A stretch of DNA of 64,000 nt, taken from positions 26,585 to 90,584 of the forward strand of contig CAIMEY010000060.1 in the NCBI GenBank assembly GCA_903840165.1. The letters are read 5' to 3'. The first letter of the stretch is position 1, and the number at the start of each line of letters is the position of its first letter. The notes beneath the pieces were generated by a model. That model saw only the letters and a list, made by a program, of their open reading frames with translations, was not told the DNA's origin and searched no databases. Source of the DNA: an uncultured Myxococcales bacterium. Its GTDB lineage: Bacteria > Myxococcota_A > UBA9042. Of the stretch, positions 53,354 through 63,313 are shown piece by piece. A program made the translations under genes and the position numbers.

Positions 53354-54955
53354 TTAATCCACGGTTTCAAGGGTATTGGCTTTCTTCTTCACGGGTGCCT
53401 TGGCCGCCTTGGGCTTGGCCACCGCTGCCGGTGTTGGGGCCGCCGGCTGCGCAACCGGGGCTGGCACAGCTTCGGGGGCCGGTTGCGCCGGAACCGCTTG
53501 AGGCACCGCAGGTTGCGCCGCTGTGGGTTGTGTCGCTGCTGGCTGAGGCGCTGCCGGCGCTTGGGCAGTCGGCGCAGCAGGCTGGCCGGCCGATGCAGGC
53601 TGGGCGGTCGGTGCTGGCGCGGCTACGGCAGGTTGGGGCGTCACGGCTGCCGGCGCGGGCGGTGCGGACGTTGGGCCACCACGCGTCGCCAACCACGCAG
53701 CCACGGCGATAATGCCGACTGCGGCAATGGCAATTGCTGCCCACGGCTTGCCCTTGCTGTGGGCCTGGCCCTCGGCACTGAGCGGGGCTTGACCGATATT
53801 GACTTGTGATGGCGGGCGAACAACAGCAATGGTCTGATCCCCGCTGGGAGCCCTCGAGGCTATGTTGGACTTATGACTCTGGTTTTGTCGCAACACCACC
53901 GCGCTATCCGCAGCGATGGTCGCCTGTTCAGCCGTGCCGCCTTCTGGGCCACCGCCGACATTTGAGCCGTTCTTGACCGTCAACTGGGTCGAGGTCCCTA
54001 AGTTCATGGAAGAGTTCCACGATCCGCCGAGTACAGCCTCAATGGCATTGCGCATCAACTTTGCGTCTTCAAAACGGTCGGCGGCTTTTTTGGCCATCGC
54101 CGTGCGCATGATGCTGACAAAACCTTCGGATAACGGGAATTTGGCCTTCTCGCGCGGGTCGGGAATGTCCTCTGAGCAGTGTTTGTGCATCAGGGACAGC
54201 ACGTTATCGCCGGCTTGAAACGGCGGCTCGGCCGTCACCATGGCGTACATCATGCAGCCGACGGCGTATAAGTCCGCTTGAGGCCCAACGTTTGAGCCTT
54301 GCCACTGTTCGGGGGCCATGTAGGCGGGCGTGCCCATGATGCGACCGACGTTGGTCAGCGCCGAGTTGCTCACGCGGGCGAGGCCAAAGTCCAAGACTTT
54401 CGCCATGGTATCGCCGCTGCCGTCGTCATTCAGGAACACGTTGCCCGGCTTCATGTCGCGGTGGACCAAGCCCAGACCGTGGGCCTCGCCGAGGCTGCGC
54501 AGCATTTGCACCGTCAACTGCCCGGCATCGCGTTCGGTCATCGTCTGATTTTCACGGGCCAAATCGCGAATGTGCTTGTCCAGCGGCTTGCCGACCAGGA
54601 GTTCCATGGCCATGAAGAGCGCACCGTCGTCGGTGTGGCCAAAGTCATAGATTCGAATGGTGTTTGAGCTGCGAAGCCCGGCCATGACCTTGGCTTCCTG
54701 TTCAAAGCGTGCAATGAACTCTTGGCCCTCTTCGTCGCCGACGATCATGAACTTGAGTGCTACTTTCTGCGCAGTAATCGTATGTTCCGCCGCAAACACA
54801 GCGCCCATCGCGCCCTTGCCGACCACGCCTGTGATGCGATAGCGGCCGGCCACGACATCGCCAATGCCCCGTCCGGCGGGTCCAGACTGTACGGGTGGCG
54901 GCGGCGGCGTAACTGGGTTGGGTGCCAGTGGTGTGGGCACCGAATCGGAGGTCAT
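53354..54955 (-). CDS. Membrane Ser/Thr protein kinase (PknB type) with Ala/Pro-rich tail
   Basis: 533 residues from ATG 54955 (54991 is an alternative). The kinase domain occupies residues about 35-305: VVGKGAMGAVFAAEH, VALKFM, HRDMKPGN (catalytic Asp), DFGLARVS and YMAPEQWQG. All key residues of an active RD kinase are there. A Gly/Ala linker leads to one TM helix near 403-425 (PWAAIAIAAVGIIAVAAWLA), then an Ala/Pro/Gln tail of about 110 residues predicted outside the membrane. No PASTA domain. It is followed directly by the TPR gene, whose product may act with this tail. Confidence 0.93.
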   Translation of the reverse strand: MTSDSVPTPLAPNPVTPPPPPVQSGPAGRGIGDVVAGRYRITGVVGKGAMGAVFAAEHTITAQKVALKFMIVGDEEGQEFIARFEQEAKVMAGLRSSNTIRIYDFGHTDDGALFMAMELLVGKPLDKHIRDLARENQTMTERDAGQLTVQMLRSLGEAHGLGLVHRDMKPGNVFLNDDGSGDTMAKVLDFGLARVSNSALTNVGRIMGTPAYMAPEQWQGSNVGPQADLYAVGCMMYAMVTAEPPFQAGDNVLSLMHKHCSEDIPDPREKAKFPLSEGFVSIMRTAMAKKAADRFEDAKLMRNAIEAVLGGSWNSSMNLGTSTQLTVKNGSNVGGGPEGGTAEQATIAADSAVVLRQNQSHKSNIASRAPSGDQTIAVVRPPSQVNIGQAPLSAEGQAHSKGKPWAAIAIAAVGIIAVAAWLATRGGPTSAPPAPAAVTPQPAVAAPAPTAQPASAGQPAAPTAQAPAAPQPAATQPTAAQPAVPQAVPAQPAPEAVPAPVAQPAAPTPAAVAKPKAAKAPVKKKANTLETVD

Positions 54956-55305
54956 GAACTGCAACTCCCGCTTTTTCAGCCGATTTATCACTTCCCGCGT
55001 GTGTCAGGCTCCGGCCGAGCAATCCAGGAGCTCGATGCCTGCGGCGCGTCACGGACCTCGCTATCGGCGATGCCATGTCCGGCCGAAGAATAGCCGCAAA
55101 CCGGGGTTGAGGGCAAGCGGGCGTGATGCCTGCCCCCGGCGGCAGCCTAACCATCCAATATAAAACGTGAAGTTCCAGGCGCTGCTGGGGCTTGCGCGAA
55201 ACGCGACGCAGTAGGCGCTACCGAAAGAGCCTTGACCTGCAACCGTGTGAATCGTAAGATCTTCGCCACCAGGGACTCAGACCCGGATAGGGAAGCAAAA
55301 AGACG
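54956..55305. other. Divergent intergenic region
   Basis: 350 bases between the kinase (minus) and the giant lipoprotein (plus). The AT-rich stretch CCAATATAAAACG (55155-55167) may be a promoter -10 for one of them. No repeat copy was seen apart from a weak AAAGAGCCTTGAC at 55224. Confidence 0.4.
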
Positions 55306-58300
55306 ATGAATTCGCCAACTCTTGCGCGCTGTTTGGGCATTTGCGCGATGCCAAGCCGCATCTTGCCATCGGTCCTCTGGTGGATGGTCTTAGTTTCCCT
55401 TTTGATTCTTGGTGGTTGCGCTGTCCCTGTGCCAGATACGGGCAACTTCCTCAGCGATGACGCAGACGTGGGGCAAATCTCCGCGGATGACGTTGATGCT
55501 CAAGTTGCTGATACGGCAGATGTTCCCGGCACCGCGGGGGACACGAGTTCGGTCCCGAGCGACAGCGCCGCCGATGCTGACGGCGCGGCCGGCTGCGCTG
55601 CTGGCTGTGACGATCAGGATCCATGCACGGAAGATTCCTGCACAGCTGCAGGGACTTGTGACCACAAGACGGTGGACGGCGTCAGCTGCGATGACGGCAA
55701 CGCTTGCACTTCAAATGAGTCCTGCTTGGCAGGCAAGTGCGCAGGCGGAAAGCCCAAACAGTGCGATGACAATAACCCGTGCACGGCCGATGCCTGCCTG
55801 CCGGCCAAGGGCTGTACTCACACCGATGACGACGGGGCCGGCTGCAATGACAATGACGCATGTACTCAAAATGACATCTGTTTGTCGGGAACCTGTACCG
55901 GCAAGCCATTGGCCTGCGGTGCCGACGACTGCAACACAGCCAAGTGCTTGAATGGCGTCTGCAATGCCAAGCCGAAGATCGCTGGATTAGAATGCGACGA
56001 CGGCGACGCCTGCACTTCGAACACCCAATGTGACGGCGGCGGCTTATGTGCGGGCGGCAAAATCACCGATTGCGACGACAAAAATGCTTGCACGACAGAT
56101 AGTTGCGACAGCGAACTGGGGTGCGTTCATGACCTCGCCACAGCGGCGTGCACGGACGGCGACGCGTGCACCATCGGCGATGCCTGTGCTGGCGGCGTCT
56201 GCAAGCCGGGCGCGGCCAAGCTGTGCGACGACGGCAATAACTGCACGGCTGACTTGTGTAATCCGCTCGACGGCGCCTGCGCCGCGACCCCGACGACGGC
56301 CCCGTGCAACGACGGCAACGGCTGTACCACGGACGACAATTGCCTCGCCGGCGTCTGCCAGCCCGGGCAGGCCGTCAACTGCGACGACAAAAACCCTTGT
56401 ACGGTCGATAGTTGTGATGGTGCGTCCGGTGCTTGCAGTCACATAGCCAACAGCGCTGCGTGCGACGATGGCAACGGGTGCACGGTCGGTGACACCTGCC
56501 AAGCCGGCACTTGCCAGGGTGGAGCCAGTAAACAGTGTGCAGATATGGACACTTGCACGTCGGACAGTTGCGACGCCGTCTCCGGCGCTTGCGTCCACGC
56601 GCCAATCATCGGCTGCGGCGATACCTGTGCCACCGCAGGCGATTGCAAGGCGGGCGACGTATGCAACACGGTCGCATGCTTGAGTGGCAAATGCGCATTC
56701 TTGCCAACGACTTCCGCTTGCGACGATGGCAATGCGTGTACCGTAGCCGACACCTGTCAAGGCGGTCAGTGCCAACCCGGCACCGCCAAGAACTGCGACG
56801 ACGGCAAGCCTTGCACGACGGACGTCTGCGCCGGGGGAACGTGCAGTAACACAAATAATACGGCACCTTGTACTGACAACAACGCTTGCACGCTCAGCGA
56901 CGCCTGCGCCGGCGGCCAATGCGTCGCGGGGGCGCTCAAGGTCTGCGACGATGGCAACCCGTGCACGACGGATTCCTGCGATACCCAAAGCGGAACATGC
57001 ACTTCCATGGCCAATACCGCCGCGTGTGACGACAAGAACCCGTGTACGCAGGCCGACGTTTGCCAAGGCGGCTCATGCCTTGCTGGGTCCACGGTCAACT
57101 GCGACGACGGTAACCTTTGCACCAACGATTCGTGCGACCCCAAGACCGGTAAGTGCGCGTACGTAAACAGTAGTACGCCATGCAGCGATGGCGACGCGTG
57201 CAGCCAGGGTGACACCTGCAGCGGCGGCAGTTGCGTGGGTGGCGCGGCCAAAAGCTGCGATGACGCAAACCCTTGCACCAACGACAGTTGCGACCCTTTA
57301 ACCGCGGCGTGCAAGAACATGGTCAACGCGGCGGCGTGCTCCGATGGCGATGCCTGCACGGTGGGCGATATTTGCGCTGCGGGCGCCTGCAAAGCGGGGG
57401 CGGCCAAAGTCTGTGCTGACGCCGACACCTGCACCAATGATACGTGCGATTCTCAAAGCGGAAATTGCGTGTTCAAGCCCATCACCGGGTGTGGCGGAAA
57501 CTGTGCGACGGCGGCGGACTGCAAGGATGGAAATGCCTGCACCGATGATTCGTGCGTCGGTGGCAAGTGTGCATTCCCAGCAAATACAGCGGCTTGTGAC
57601 GATGGAAACCAATGCACCGTCGGCGACGTTTGCGTAGGCGGCGGCTGCAAATCGGGATCGGCAAAAAGCTGCGATGATGCAAATGGTTGCACGACAGACT
57701 CCTGTGCGACACAGACGGGCAACTGCAGCAACGTGGCCAATACCAACAGCTGCGATGACGGCAACGCGTGCACAGCGGGTGACGTTTGTGCGGCGAGCAA
57801 GTGCCAGTCTGGCAAAGCAACTGACTGTAATGACGGTAACTTGTGCACCGATGACGCGTGCGACCCGACCACTGGCGCCTGCAAGTCCACGTCCAACAGC
57901 GCGGCCTGCGATGACGCCAATGCGTGTACGGTCGGTGACGTCTGCAACGGTGGCGCGTGCAAGCCGGGCGCTGCTAAAAACTGTGATGATACAAATGGTT
58001 GTACCAATGACAGCTGCGATGTCGCCACGGGCGTCTGCAAGAACGTGGCGAACACGTCGGCCTGCTCCGACAACAACCCGTGCACGCTCGGTGACGTGTG
58101 CGGCGCCGGCGCCTGCAAGCCGGGTGCGGCCAAGAACTGTGACGACGGCAAGCTTTGCACCGATGACTCGTGCGACAAGTCGGCCGGCGTGTGTCTAAAC
58201 ACTGCAAATACAGCAACTTGCGATGATGGTAACAAGTGCACCTTGGGGGACAAGTGTGGCTTAGGCGCTTGCCAGCCCGGCGTTGGCGCGGTCTGCGACG

Positions 58301-61300
58301 ACAAAGACGCTTGCACCAACGACAGTTGCAATCCAGCCGACGGTAGCTGCGTCTACGCACCGAAGATCGGCTGTGGTGGCAACTGCGCCAAGAATGCCGA
58401 CTGCGCCGATGGCAACGGCTGCACCGACGACCAATGCGCCAACGGCAAGTGTGCTTTTCCCGCCAACACCGCCGCCTGCGATGACGCAAACCCTTGTACC
58501 AGCGGCGATAGTTGCAGTAACGGCGCGTGCAAGTCGGGCGCGACCAAGAACTGTGACGATGCTAACCCGTGCACCAATGATAGCTGCGATGCAGTGACGG
58601 GTAACTGTGTTTACGTAAATAATACAGCAGCTTGCTCAGACAATAACGCGTGCACGCTCAGTGATGTTTGCACCGTCGGCAAGTGCGTACCGGGCGCGGC
58701 CAAGACGTGTAATGACAGCAACCCGTGCACGGATGACAGTTGCAATACGGCGACCGGGTCCTGCCAAGTTGCTAATAATACGGTAGTTTGTTCGGACGGA
58801 AACGCTTGTACGACGAGCGACTTGTGCGGCGGCGGCAAGTGCGTCGGCGGTGCGGCACCGAACTGTGACGACGGCAAGGTCTGCACCACCGACAGCTGCG
58901 ATCCTGCATCTGGCTGTAAATACGTCAATAACTCGCTTGGCTGCACGGACAACAATGCCTGCACCACGGCCGATGCCTGCTCAGCGGGTGCGTGTGTGGG
59001 CGGCCCAGCACCCATTTGCGATGACAATATCCTTTGCACGACAGACAGTTGTGACAACGCCACGGGGTGCAAGTATGTGGCGAATACCATCGCGTGCACA
59101 GACGGCAATGCCTGCACGGCGGGCGACATTTGCGGCAGTGGCTACTGCGTGCCAGGCGCGGTTAAGTCATGTACTGACAATGATAATTGCACCACAGACA
59201 GCTGCGATCCGGCAAGTGGCAACTGCGTGTTCAAGCCGATCAACGGCTGTGGCGGCAACTGCGCGTCGGTCAGCGATTGCAGCGACAGCAACCCCTGCAC
59301 CGATGACGCGTGCTCGGCTGGCAAGTGCGCATACACCAACAATATTATCGCGTGCAACGACAACAACGCTTGCACCACGAGCGACGCCTGCGCAGCCGGC
59401 GTGTGCGTAGGCGGCGCTGCGCCTAAGTGCGACGACGCGAATCCGTGCACGACAGATAGTTGTGATAAAATAAAGGGTTGTATCAACATAGCCAATGCCT
59501 TGGCGTGCAACGACAGCAACGCTTGCACGACCGGTGACTTGTGCAGCAACAGTCAGTGCGTCGGCGGGGCAGCCCCCAACTGTAATGACAATAATCCTTG
59601 CACAACAGATAGTTGTGATAAGGTCAACGGTTGCGTCCACGTCAACAATGTGCTCGCCTGTGACGACGGCAGCGCCTGCACCAGCGGTGACGTGTGCTCG
59701 GGCGGCATATGCGCTGGCGTTACCATCAACTGCAACGACAATAATGCTTGCACCGACGACAGTTGCGACAAGAGCAATGGCTGCGCCAACGTCAATAGCG
59801 CACTCGGGACCGTGTGCGACGACAACAACGCCTGCACCGTCGGCGATCTTTGCCAAGCGGGGGCCTGCAAGCCGGGCACGCTGGTGTGGGTGGACAGGAT
59901 CGGCGGGTCCGTGCCTTCGCCAAATAACGGTTACGGCAGCGGTGGTTATGCTGATGGGCTCCTCAACAAATCGCTGTTCAACACCCCCCTGGGAATCGCG
60001 TTTGAACCGAAGTCGAACGCCCTCTTTGTCGCCGACACGTTCAACAATGCCATCCGCAAGGTGACGCTCGCTGGCGTGGTGAGCACCTTTGCGGGCACGA
60101 CCAAGGCGGGCAGTGCAGATGGCCCTGGCGCGTCGGCGACGTTCAATGCTCCCGGCGGTATTGCTGCGGATCTCAATGGGAATTTGATTGTCGCGGACAC
60201 AAACAACCACTTGATTCGCAAAGTGGCCGTCGATGGAACGGTCACGACGCTGGCTGGCATGGCTGGGCCTGGAAACGTCGATGCCAAGTTTACGCTGGCT
60301 AAGTTTATGGCCCCTCAAGCCGTTGCAGTGAGTGCGACTGGGCTGATTGCTGTTGCCGATTCTGGCAATAATTCCATACGCTTATTGAACATGGCCACCA
60401 GCCAAGTCACGACGCTGGTCGGCAATGGCAGCGGGTTTGTCGACGGCGGCCCGGGCGTCGCGAAGTTCGGCACGTTGACCGGCTTGAGCTTTGACTCGGG
60501 CGGCAACCTGTTCGTCGTCGACATGACTAACCAGCGAATTCGCAAAGTGACGCCCAACGGCACGGTGCAAACCATCGGCGGCGACGGTACCGCCGGCAAC
60601 GTCGACAGCCTTGACCCGATGACCGCTCGCTTCAACAACCCGTCGGGCATTGTCATGACGCCGGGCGGCGTTGCCTTTGTCACCGACAGTTACAACGGTT
60701 CCATTCGCAAGGGTAGCGGCAACGGTATTTCGACCTTCGCCGGTGGCGGGTATGGGGCCGGAGACGGTTCCGCCACAAGCATATCGTTCAGCCTTCCTAC
60801 CGGTATTGCTGTTGATAATTCAGGTTTTGTCTATGTTGCTGACAGCTACAACCACATCATTCGCCGCATCCGCGACACAAGTTCGCCGTGCAGCATTGGC
60901 GGCGTTTGCTTTGTTTCCGGGGTGGCAAACCCCAGCAATAATTGCCAGTTCTGCGGTGGTAGCGGCCAGAATTCGTGGACGACCAAGGCCGCCAATGGCG
61001 GCTGTGACGATGGCAATCCGTGTACGCAATCGGACACTTGCACGTTGAACGCCAATGGCAACTTTACATGTGGCGGCGCCAACTCGCCCTGCAATGACGC
61101 CAACGCGTGTACCAACGACGCCTGTGATGCCCTAAGCGGCAAATGCAGTTTTGTCGCCAATGCAGCGAGTTGCAACGATGGTAACCCATGCACGACCGGC
61201 GACACCTGCGCCAATCAAGTGTGCGCCGCGGGGGCAGGCAATGCTTGCGACGACGGAACCGTTTGCACAACAGATAGTTGCACGGTGGTCAATAACGCAG

Positions 61301-62676
61301 CCTCCTGCGCCCACACCAATGTCAGCTTCGGTACATCTTGCGTCCCAGCTATCGGACAAGTGTATGGATTCTGCGCAGTTGGCAAATGCACGGGCGTGGA
61401 GCAATCGACGCCGGTGAGCATCGCTGGCGCGTCTAACGTCCGTCTAACGGGCATCACCCGCGGTCCGGACGGCAACATCGAAGTCAGTGGCGTCGGCGGC
61501 AGCGTCATCGGCGCAGGCGGCATTTCGGCGCTCTGGCAGGTGGGCAACGCGGCCTCGCCACCTACGACGACGCAGACCCTGAGCACGGCGGCGTTCGAAT
61601 TCTGGAGTTTGGCCTATCGGTTGGTGACTGGCGGTCTCAAAACCTTCCCGAGCATCTCTGATACTGCTGCAAATATCGGTGGTTACATGGCGAGCAACGG
61701 CTGGACAACAGGCAATGGCCCCACAGTGCCGGCTTCGGCGGTGCGCATGTTCCGTCACGCAGCCGAGGCAACCGACGCCAACAGCAACGAGTTCTACTAC
61801 GTTGGCGGCAACTCGGATGGAGCAACGGGCGCGCCGCCTTCGACGCTTTATCGCTTTGGATTTAGTGCTTTGACGAACACATGGTCGAATTCCGGTGCGG
61901 GCTATGGCGAGATGGGCATCATGACCGGCTGGACCAACGTGCCTAACCAGTGCAGCGCCTTGTTGGTCGGCGCCAGTGTTGTCGGCCTCTATGCGCCTGA
62001 TTCGACATCGCTTTGGGTCGCTGCCAACGTGCCCGGCGCGGCTCCCACTGGCGTCGTTGCTCTGTGGGGGTCCACCAACTCGATGAACTCGGCCTGCGCG
62101 GCGATCGCACCGGGCGGTTCGGTCATCGCGGGAAGTGGCAACAGTTGGGTCGTCAACATGCCGACAGGAACTGTTGCTACGGGCGTTCATGTTGCGACGC
62201 CGGCTGTGGTGGCAATTGGATATAGTTCCAATAGTTTACCGGCCATCTATACCGCCTTCTCTGCGAACGGCCCGCCCTTCCTTGCCGAAGCGCCAGCCCC
62301 AACACCGCCTGCCGGGATGCCTGCCTTTACCTCCGGGGCCTACAAGCCGACCGCAGTGCTGGTTCGCGCCACGGACACCTGGGTCGCCGGTACGGTTGTC
62401 AACTCCGGCTGCAACTACGTGTTCGCCCTGCATGGCACCCTAGCCGCCAGCAACAAGGCCTGGGCATGGGACAAGTTGATTGTCACAAACTCCACGGCCG
62501 TGGACTGCGATGCCAATCACCTCGACCACCTGAGCGTCACCCGCATTTGGTCAGACCCGACCGATGGTTCCGTCTACCTAGTCGGGTCCGTGGCCAAGGA
62601 TTCCGCCGGTGGAACTGCGGTGGCCGTCGGCGGCACATCGCAGGGCCAGTTCGGCGTGATTTGGCGGATCAAGTAG
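55306..62676 (+). CDS. Giant Cys-rich repeat lipoprotein with embedded NHL propeller
   Basis: 2456 residues. The signal ends at lipobox LGGC near residue 38 (ATG 55354 is an alternative start). Residues about 100-1520 are roughly 27 Cys-rich modules of CDDGNPCTxDSC type alternating with CxxGDxCxGGxC, plus variants opening IxGCGGNC. Residues about 1527-1858 hold six NHL-type strands (for example GIAADLNGNLIVADTNNHLIRKV). About 1862-2034 add further Cys modules, and 2035-2456 are an unrelated C-terminal domain, perhaps a second propeller. Predicted surface protein of unknown role. The modules share DNA strings such as ACAGATAGTTGTGA with the 17.4-20.8 kb gene. A disulfide- and perhaps Ca2+-stabilised stalk is inferred. 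Confidence 0.9.
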   Translation: MNSPTLARCLGICAMPSRILPSVLWWMVLVSLLILGGCAVPVPDTGNFLSDDADVGQISADDVDAQVADTADVPGTAGDTSSVPSDSAADADGAAGCAAGCDDQDPCTEDSCTAAGTCDHKTVDGVSCDDGNACTSNESCLAGKCAGGKPKQCDDNNPCTADACLPAKGCTHTDDDGAGCNDNDACTQNDICLSGTCTGKPLACGADDCNTAKCLNGVCNAKPKIAGLECDDGDACTSNTQCDGGGLCAGGKITDCDDKNACTTDSCDSELGCVHDLATAACTDGDACTIGDACAGGVCKPGAAKLCDDGNNCTADLCNPLDGACAATPTTAPCNDGNGCTTDDNCLAGVCQPGQAVNCDDKNPCTVDSCDGASGACSHIANSAACDDGNGCTVGDTCQAGTCQGGASKQCADMDTCTSDSCDAVSGACVHAPIIGCGDTCATAGDCKAGDVCNTVACLSGKCAFLPTTSACDDGNACTVADTCQGGQCQPGTAKNCDDGKPCTTDVCAGGTCSNTNNTAPCTDNNACTLSDACAGGQCVAGALKVCDDGNPCTTDSCDTQSGTCTSMANTAACDDKNPCTQADVCQGGSCLAGSTVNCDDGNLCTNDSCDPKTGKCAYVNSSTPCSDGDACSQGDTCSGGSCVGGAAKSCDDANPCTNDSCDPLTAACKNMVNAAACSDGDACTVGDICAAGACKAGAAKVCADADTCTNDTCDSQSGNCVFKPITGCGGNCATAADCKDGNACTDDSCVGGKCAFPANTAACDDGNQCTVGDVCVGGGCKSGSAKSCDDANGCTTDSCATQTGNCSNVANTNSCDDGNACTAGDVCAASKCQSGKATDCNDGNLCTDDACDPTTGACKSTSNSAACDDANACTVGDVCNGGACKPGAAKNCDDTNGCTNDSCDVATGVCKNVANTSACSDNNPCTLGDVCGAGACKPGAAKNCDDGKLCTDDSCDKSAGVCLNTANTATCDDGNKCTLGDKCGLGACQPGVGAVCDDKDACTNDSCNPADGSCVYAPKIGCGGNCAKNADCADGNGCTDDQCANGKCAFPANTAACDDANPCTSGDSCSNGACKSGATKNCDDANPCTNDSCDAVTGNCVYVNNTAACSDNNACTLSDVCTVGKCVPGAAKTCNDSNPCTDDSCNTATGSCQVANNTVVCSDGNACTTSDLCGGGKCVGGAAPNCDDGKVCTTDSCDPASGCKYVNNSLGCTDNNACTTADACSAGACVGGPAPICDDNILCTTDSCDNATGCKYVANTIACTDGNACTAGDICGSGYCVPGAVKSCTDNDNCTTDSCDPASGNCVFKPINGCGGNCASVSDCSDSNPCTDDACSAGKCAYTNNIIACNDNNACTTSDACAAGVCVGGAAPKCDDANPCTTDSCDKIKGCINIANALACNDSNACTTGDLCSNSQCVGGAAPNCNDNNPCTTDSCDKVNGCVHVNNVLACDDGSACTSGDVCSGGICAGVTINCNDNNACTDDSCDKSNGCANVNSALGTVCDDNNACTVGDLCQAGACKPGTLVWVDRIGGSVPSPNNGYGSGGYADGLLNKSLFNTPLGIAFEPKSNALFVADTFNNAIRKVTLAGVVSTFAGTTKAGSADGPGASATFNAPGGIAADLNGNLIVADTNNHLIRKVAVDGTVTTLAGMAGPGNVDAKFTLAKFMAPQAVAVSATGLIAVADSGNNSIRLLNMATSQVTTLVGNGSGFVDGGPGVAKFGTLTGLSFDSGGNLFVVDMTNQRIRKVTPNGTVQTIGGDGTAGNVDSLDPMTARFNNPSGIVMTPGGVAFVTDSYNGSIRKGSGNGISTFAGGGYGAGDGSATSISFSLPTGIAVDNSGFVYVADSYNHIIRRIRDTSSPCSIGGVCFVSGVANPSNNCQFCGGSGQNSWTTKAANGGCDDGNPCTQSDTCTLNANGNFTCGGANSPCNDANACTNDACDALSGKCSFVANAASCNDGNPCTTGDTCANQVCAAGAGNACDDGTVCTTDSCTVVNNAASCAHTNVSFGTSCVPAIGQVYGFCAVGKCTGVEQSTPVSIAGASNVRLTGITRGPDGNIEVSGVGGSVIGAGGISALWQVGNAASPPTTTQTLSTAAFEFWSLAYRLVTGGLKTFPSISDTAANIGGYMASNGWTTGNGPTVPASAVRMFRHAAEATDANSNEFYYVGGNSDGATGAPPSTLYRFGFSALTNTWSNSGAGYGEMGIMTGWTNVPNQCSALLVGASVVGLYAPDSTSLWVAANVPGAAPTGVVALWGSTNSMNSACAAIAPGGSVIAGSGNSWVVNMPTGTVATGVHVATPAVVAIGYSSNSLPAIYTAFSANGPPFLAEAPAPTPPAGMPAFTSGAYKPTAVLVRATDTWVAGTVVNSGCNYVFALHGTLAASNKAWAWDKLIVTNSTAVDCDANHLDHLSVTRIWSDPTDGSVYLVGSVAKDSAGGTAVAVGGTSQGQFGVIWRIK
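55600..59890 (+). repeat. Array of about 27 Cys-rich modules
   Basis: Units of about 45-55 residues repeat along the first two thirds of the giant lipoprotein. Nearly every unit keeps CDD-G/N, CT, D-S/T/A-C and a final Cys. Several units begin GCGGNC and appear about every eighth position, suggesting a higher-order repeat. Confidence 0.85.
59888..60880 (+). repeat. Six NHL-type repeats
   Basis: Each repeat is about 55 residues and ends with F/VADS/T-x-NN/Y-x-IRK/R. They interrupt the Cys-rich modules at residue about 1527, so a complete six-blade propeller seems inserted into the stalk. Confidence 0.8.
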
Positions 62677-62713
62677 GCGACTGGACCCCGAGTGACGAAG
62701 GGGGGAAGAGGGA

Positions 62714-62750
62714 GAGTAATCAAGGGGTTATGCCTAAGGGCTCCTTACGT
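62714..62750 (-). repeat. Dispersed repeat copy near the transposase-like gene
   Basis: On the minus strand ACGTAAGGAGCCCTTAGGCA then TAACCCCTTGATTACTC. TAAGG and CCTTA form a 5-bp inverted repeat around AGC. It lies 38 bases after the giant lipoprotein gene. Confidence 0.75.
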
Positions 62751-62960
62751 AGTGCGGCGCACATGGCCGAGTGGCGATAGCTCTGCCCCGGTGGGCGCGC
62801 GGGCAGCGCTCGGTCGAAACCGGGTTAGCAGCGAATGCTTGTGATTGGGCGAGTCGCGTAATGTTAGCTGGTTGGCTCGATGGGCTCCTCGCGCTGGCAT
62901 GGCGGAGGACGCACCTTGCCATAGCTTTGGGGCTAGCTAGACATTTTCCGAGGGCTTTAC

Positions 62961-62984
62961 GTAAGGAGCCCTTACGCTTAAGCC
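62961..62984 (+). repeat. Dispersed repeat copy near the transposase-like gene
   Basis: GTAAGGAGCCCTTACGCTTA followed by AGCC, with a 6-bp palindromic arm (GTAAGG and CCTTAC around AGC). It is opposite in orientation to the copy at 62714-62750. Confidence 0.75.
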
Positions 62985-63117
62985 GTTGCAACGCAACAAC
63001 TGTCTTACCGGCCGCGCCTGCCTCGCCGCCCGGTTGCCGCTATTTCGCTGCAGCGCAAGGTTTGGCGCTTGATCAAGGGCGTCACGATTCCGGTGCCGCC
63101 TTGCTCCCCCCTCGCTC

Positions 63118-63140
63118 CTAAGGAGCCCTTAGGCTTAACC
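63118..63140 (+). repeat. Dispersed repeat copy near the transposase-like gene
   Basis: CTAAGGAGCCCTTAGGCTTA followed by ACC, with 6-bp arms CTAAGG and CCTTAG around AGC. It lies 174 bases before the transposase-like start. Confidence 0.75.
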
Positions 63141-63313
63141 TATTAGTTTGTAAAGATTATCTCCTTCACCCTGCCATCCGGGCCGTCGCCACACCGACCG
63201 CCGCGACGAACTTTCTGCACATTCTCGGGTACGACTTCGCCCTGGCGCGACCGTTTTTCGGATTTCGAGCGATCACCTGATCAGGCGCCATGGCGGCGCG
63301 GTCGGAGTGACTC

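Larger units (their letters stand above)
62677..63313. other. Repeat-rich region upstream of the transposase-like gene
   Basis: 637 bases containing three copies of the dispersed repeat (62714-62750, 62961-62984, 63118-63140). A frame at 62771-63121 runs through two of the copies and is not considered a gene. This may be the control and mobility region of a REP-type element. Confidence 0.6.

Noticed and set aside
59167..60318. 383-codon minus-strand frame opposite the giant lipoprotein
   Set aside because: Periodic Ala/Val/Arg-rich sequence reflecting the repeat on the other strand.
62771..63121. Open frame of 116 codons between the giant lipoprotein and the transposase-like gene
   Set aside because: It runs through the repeat copy at 62961-62984 and ends at the one at 63118, has no ribosome site and no recognisable product.
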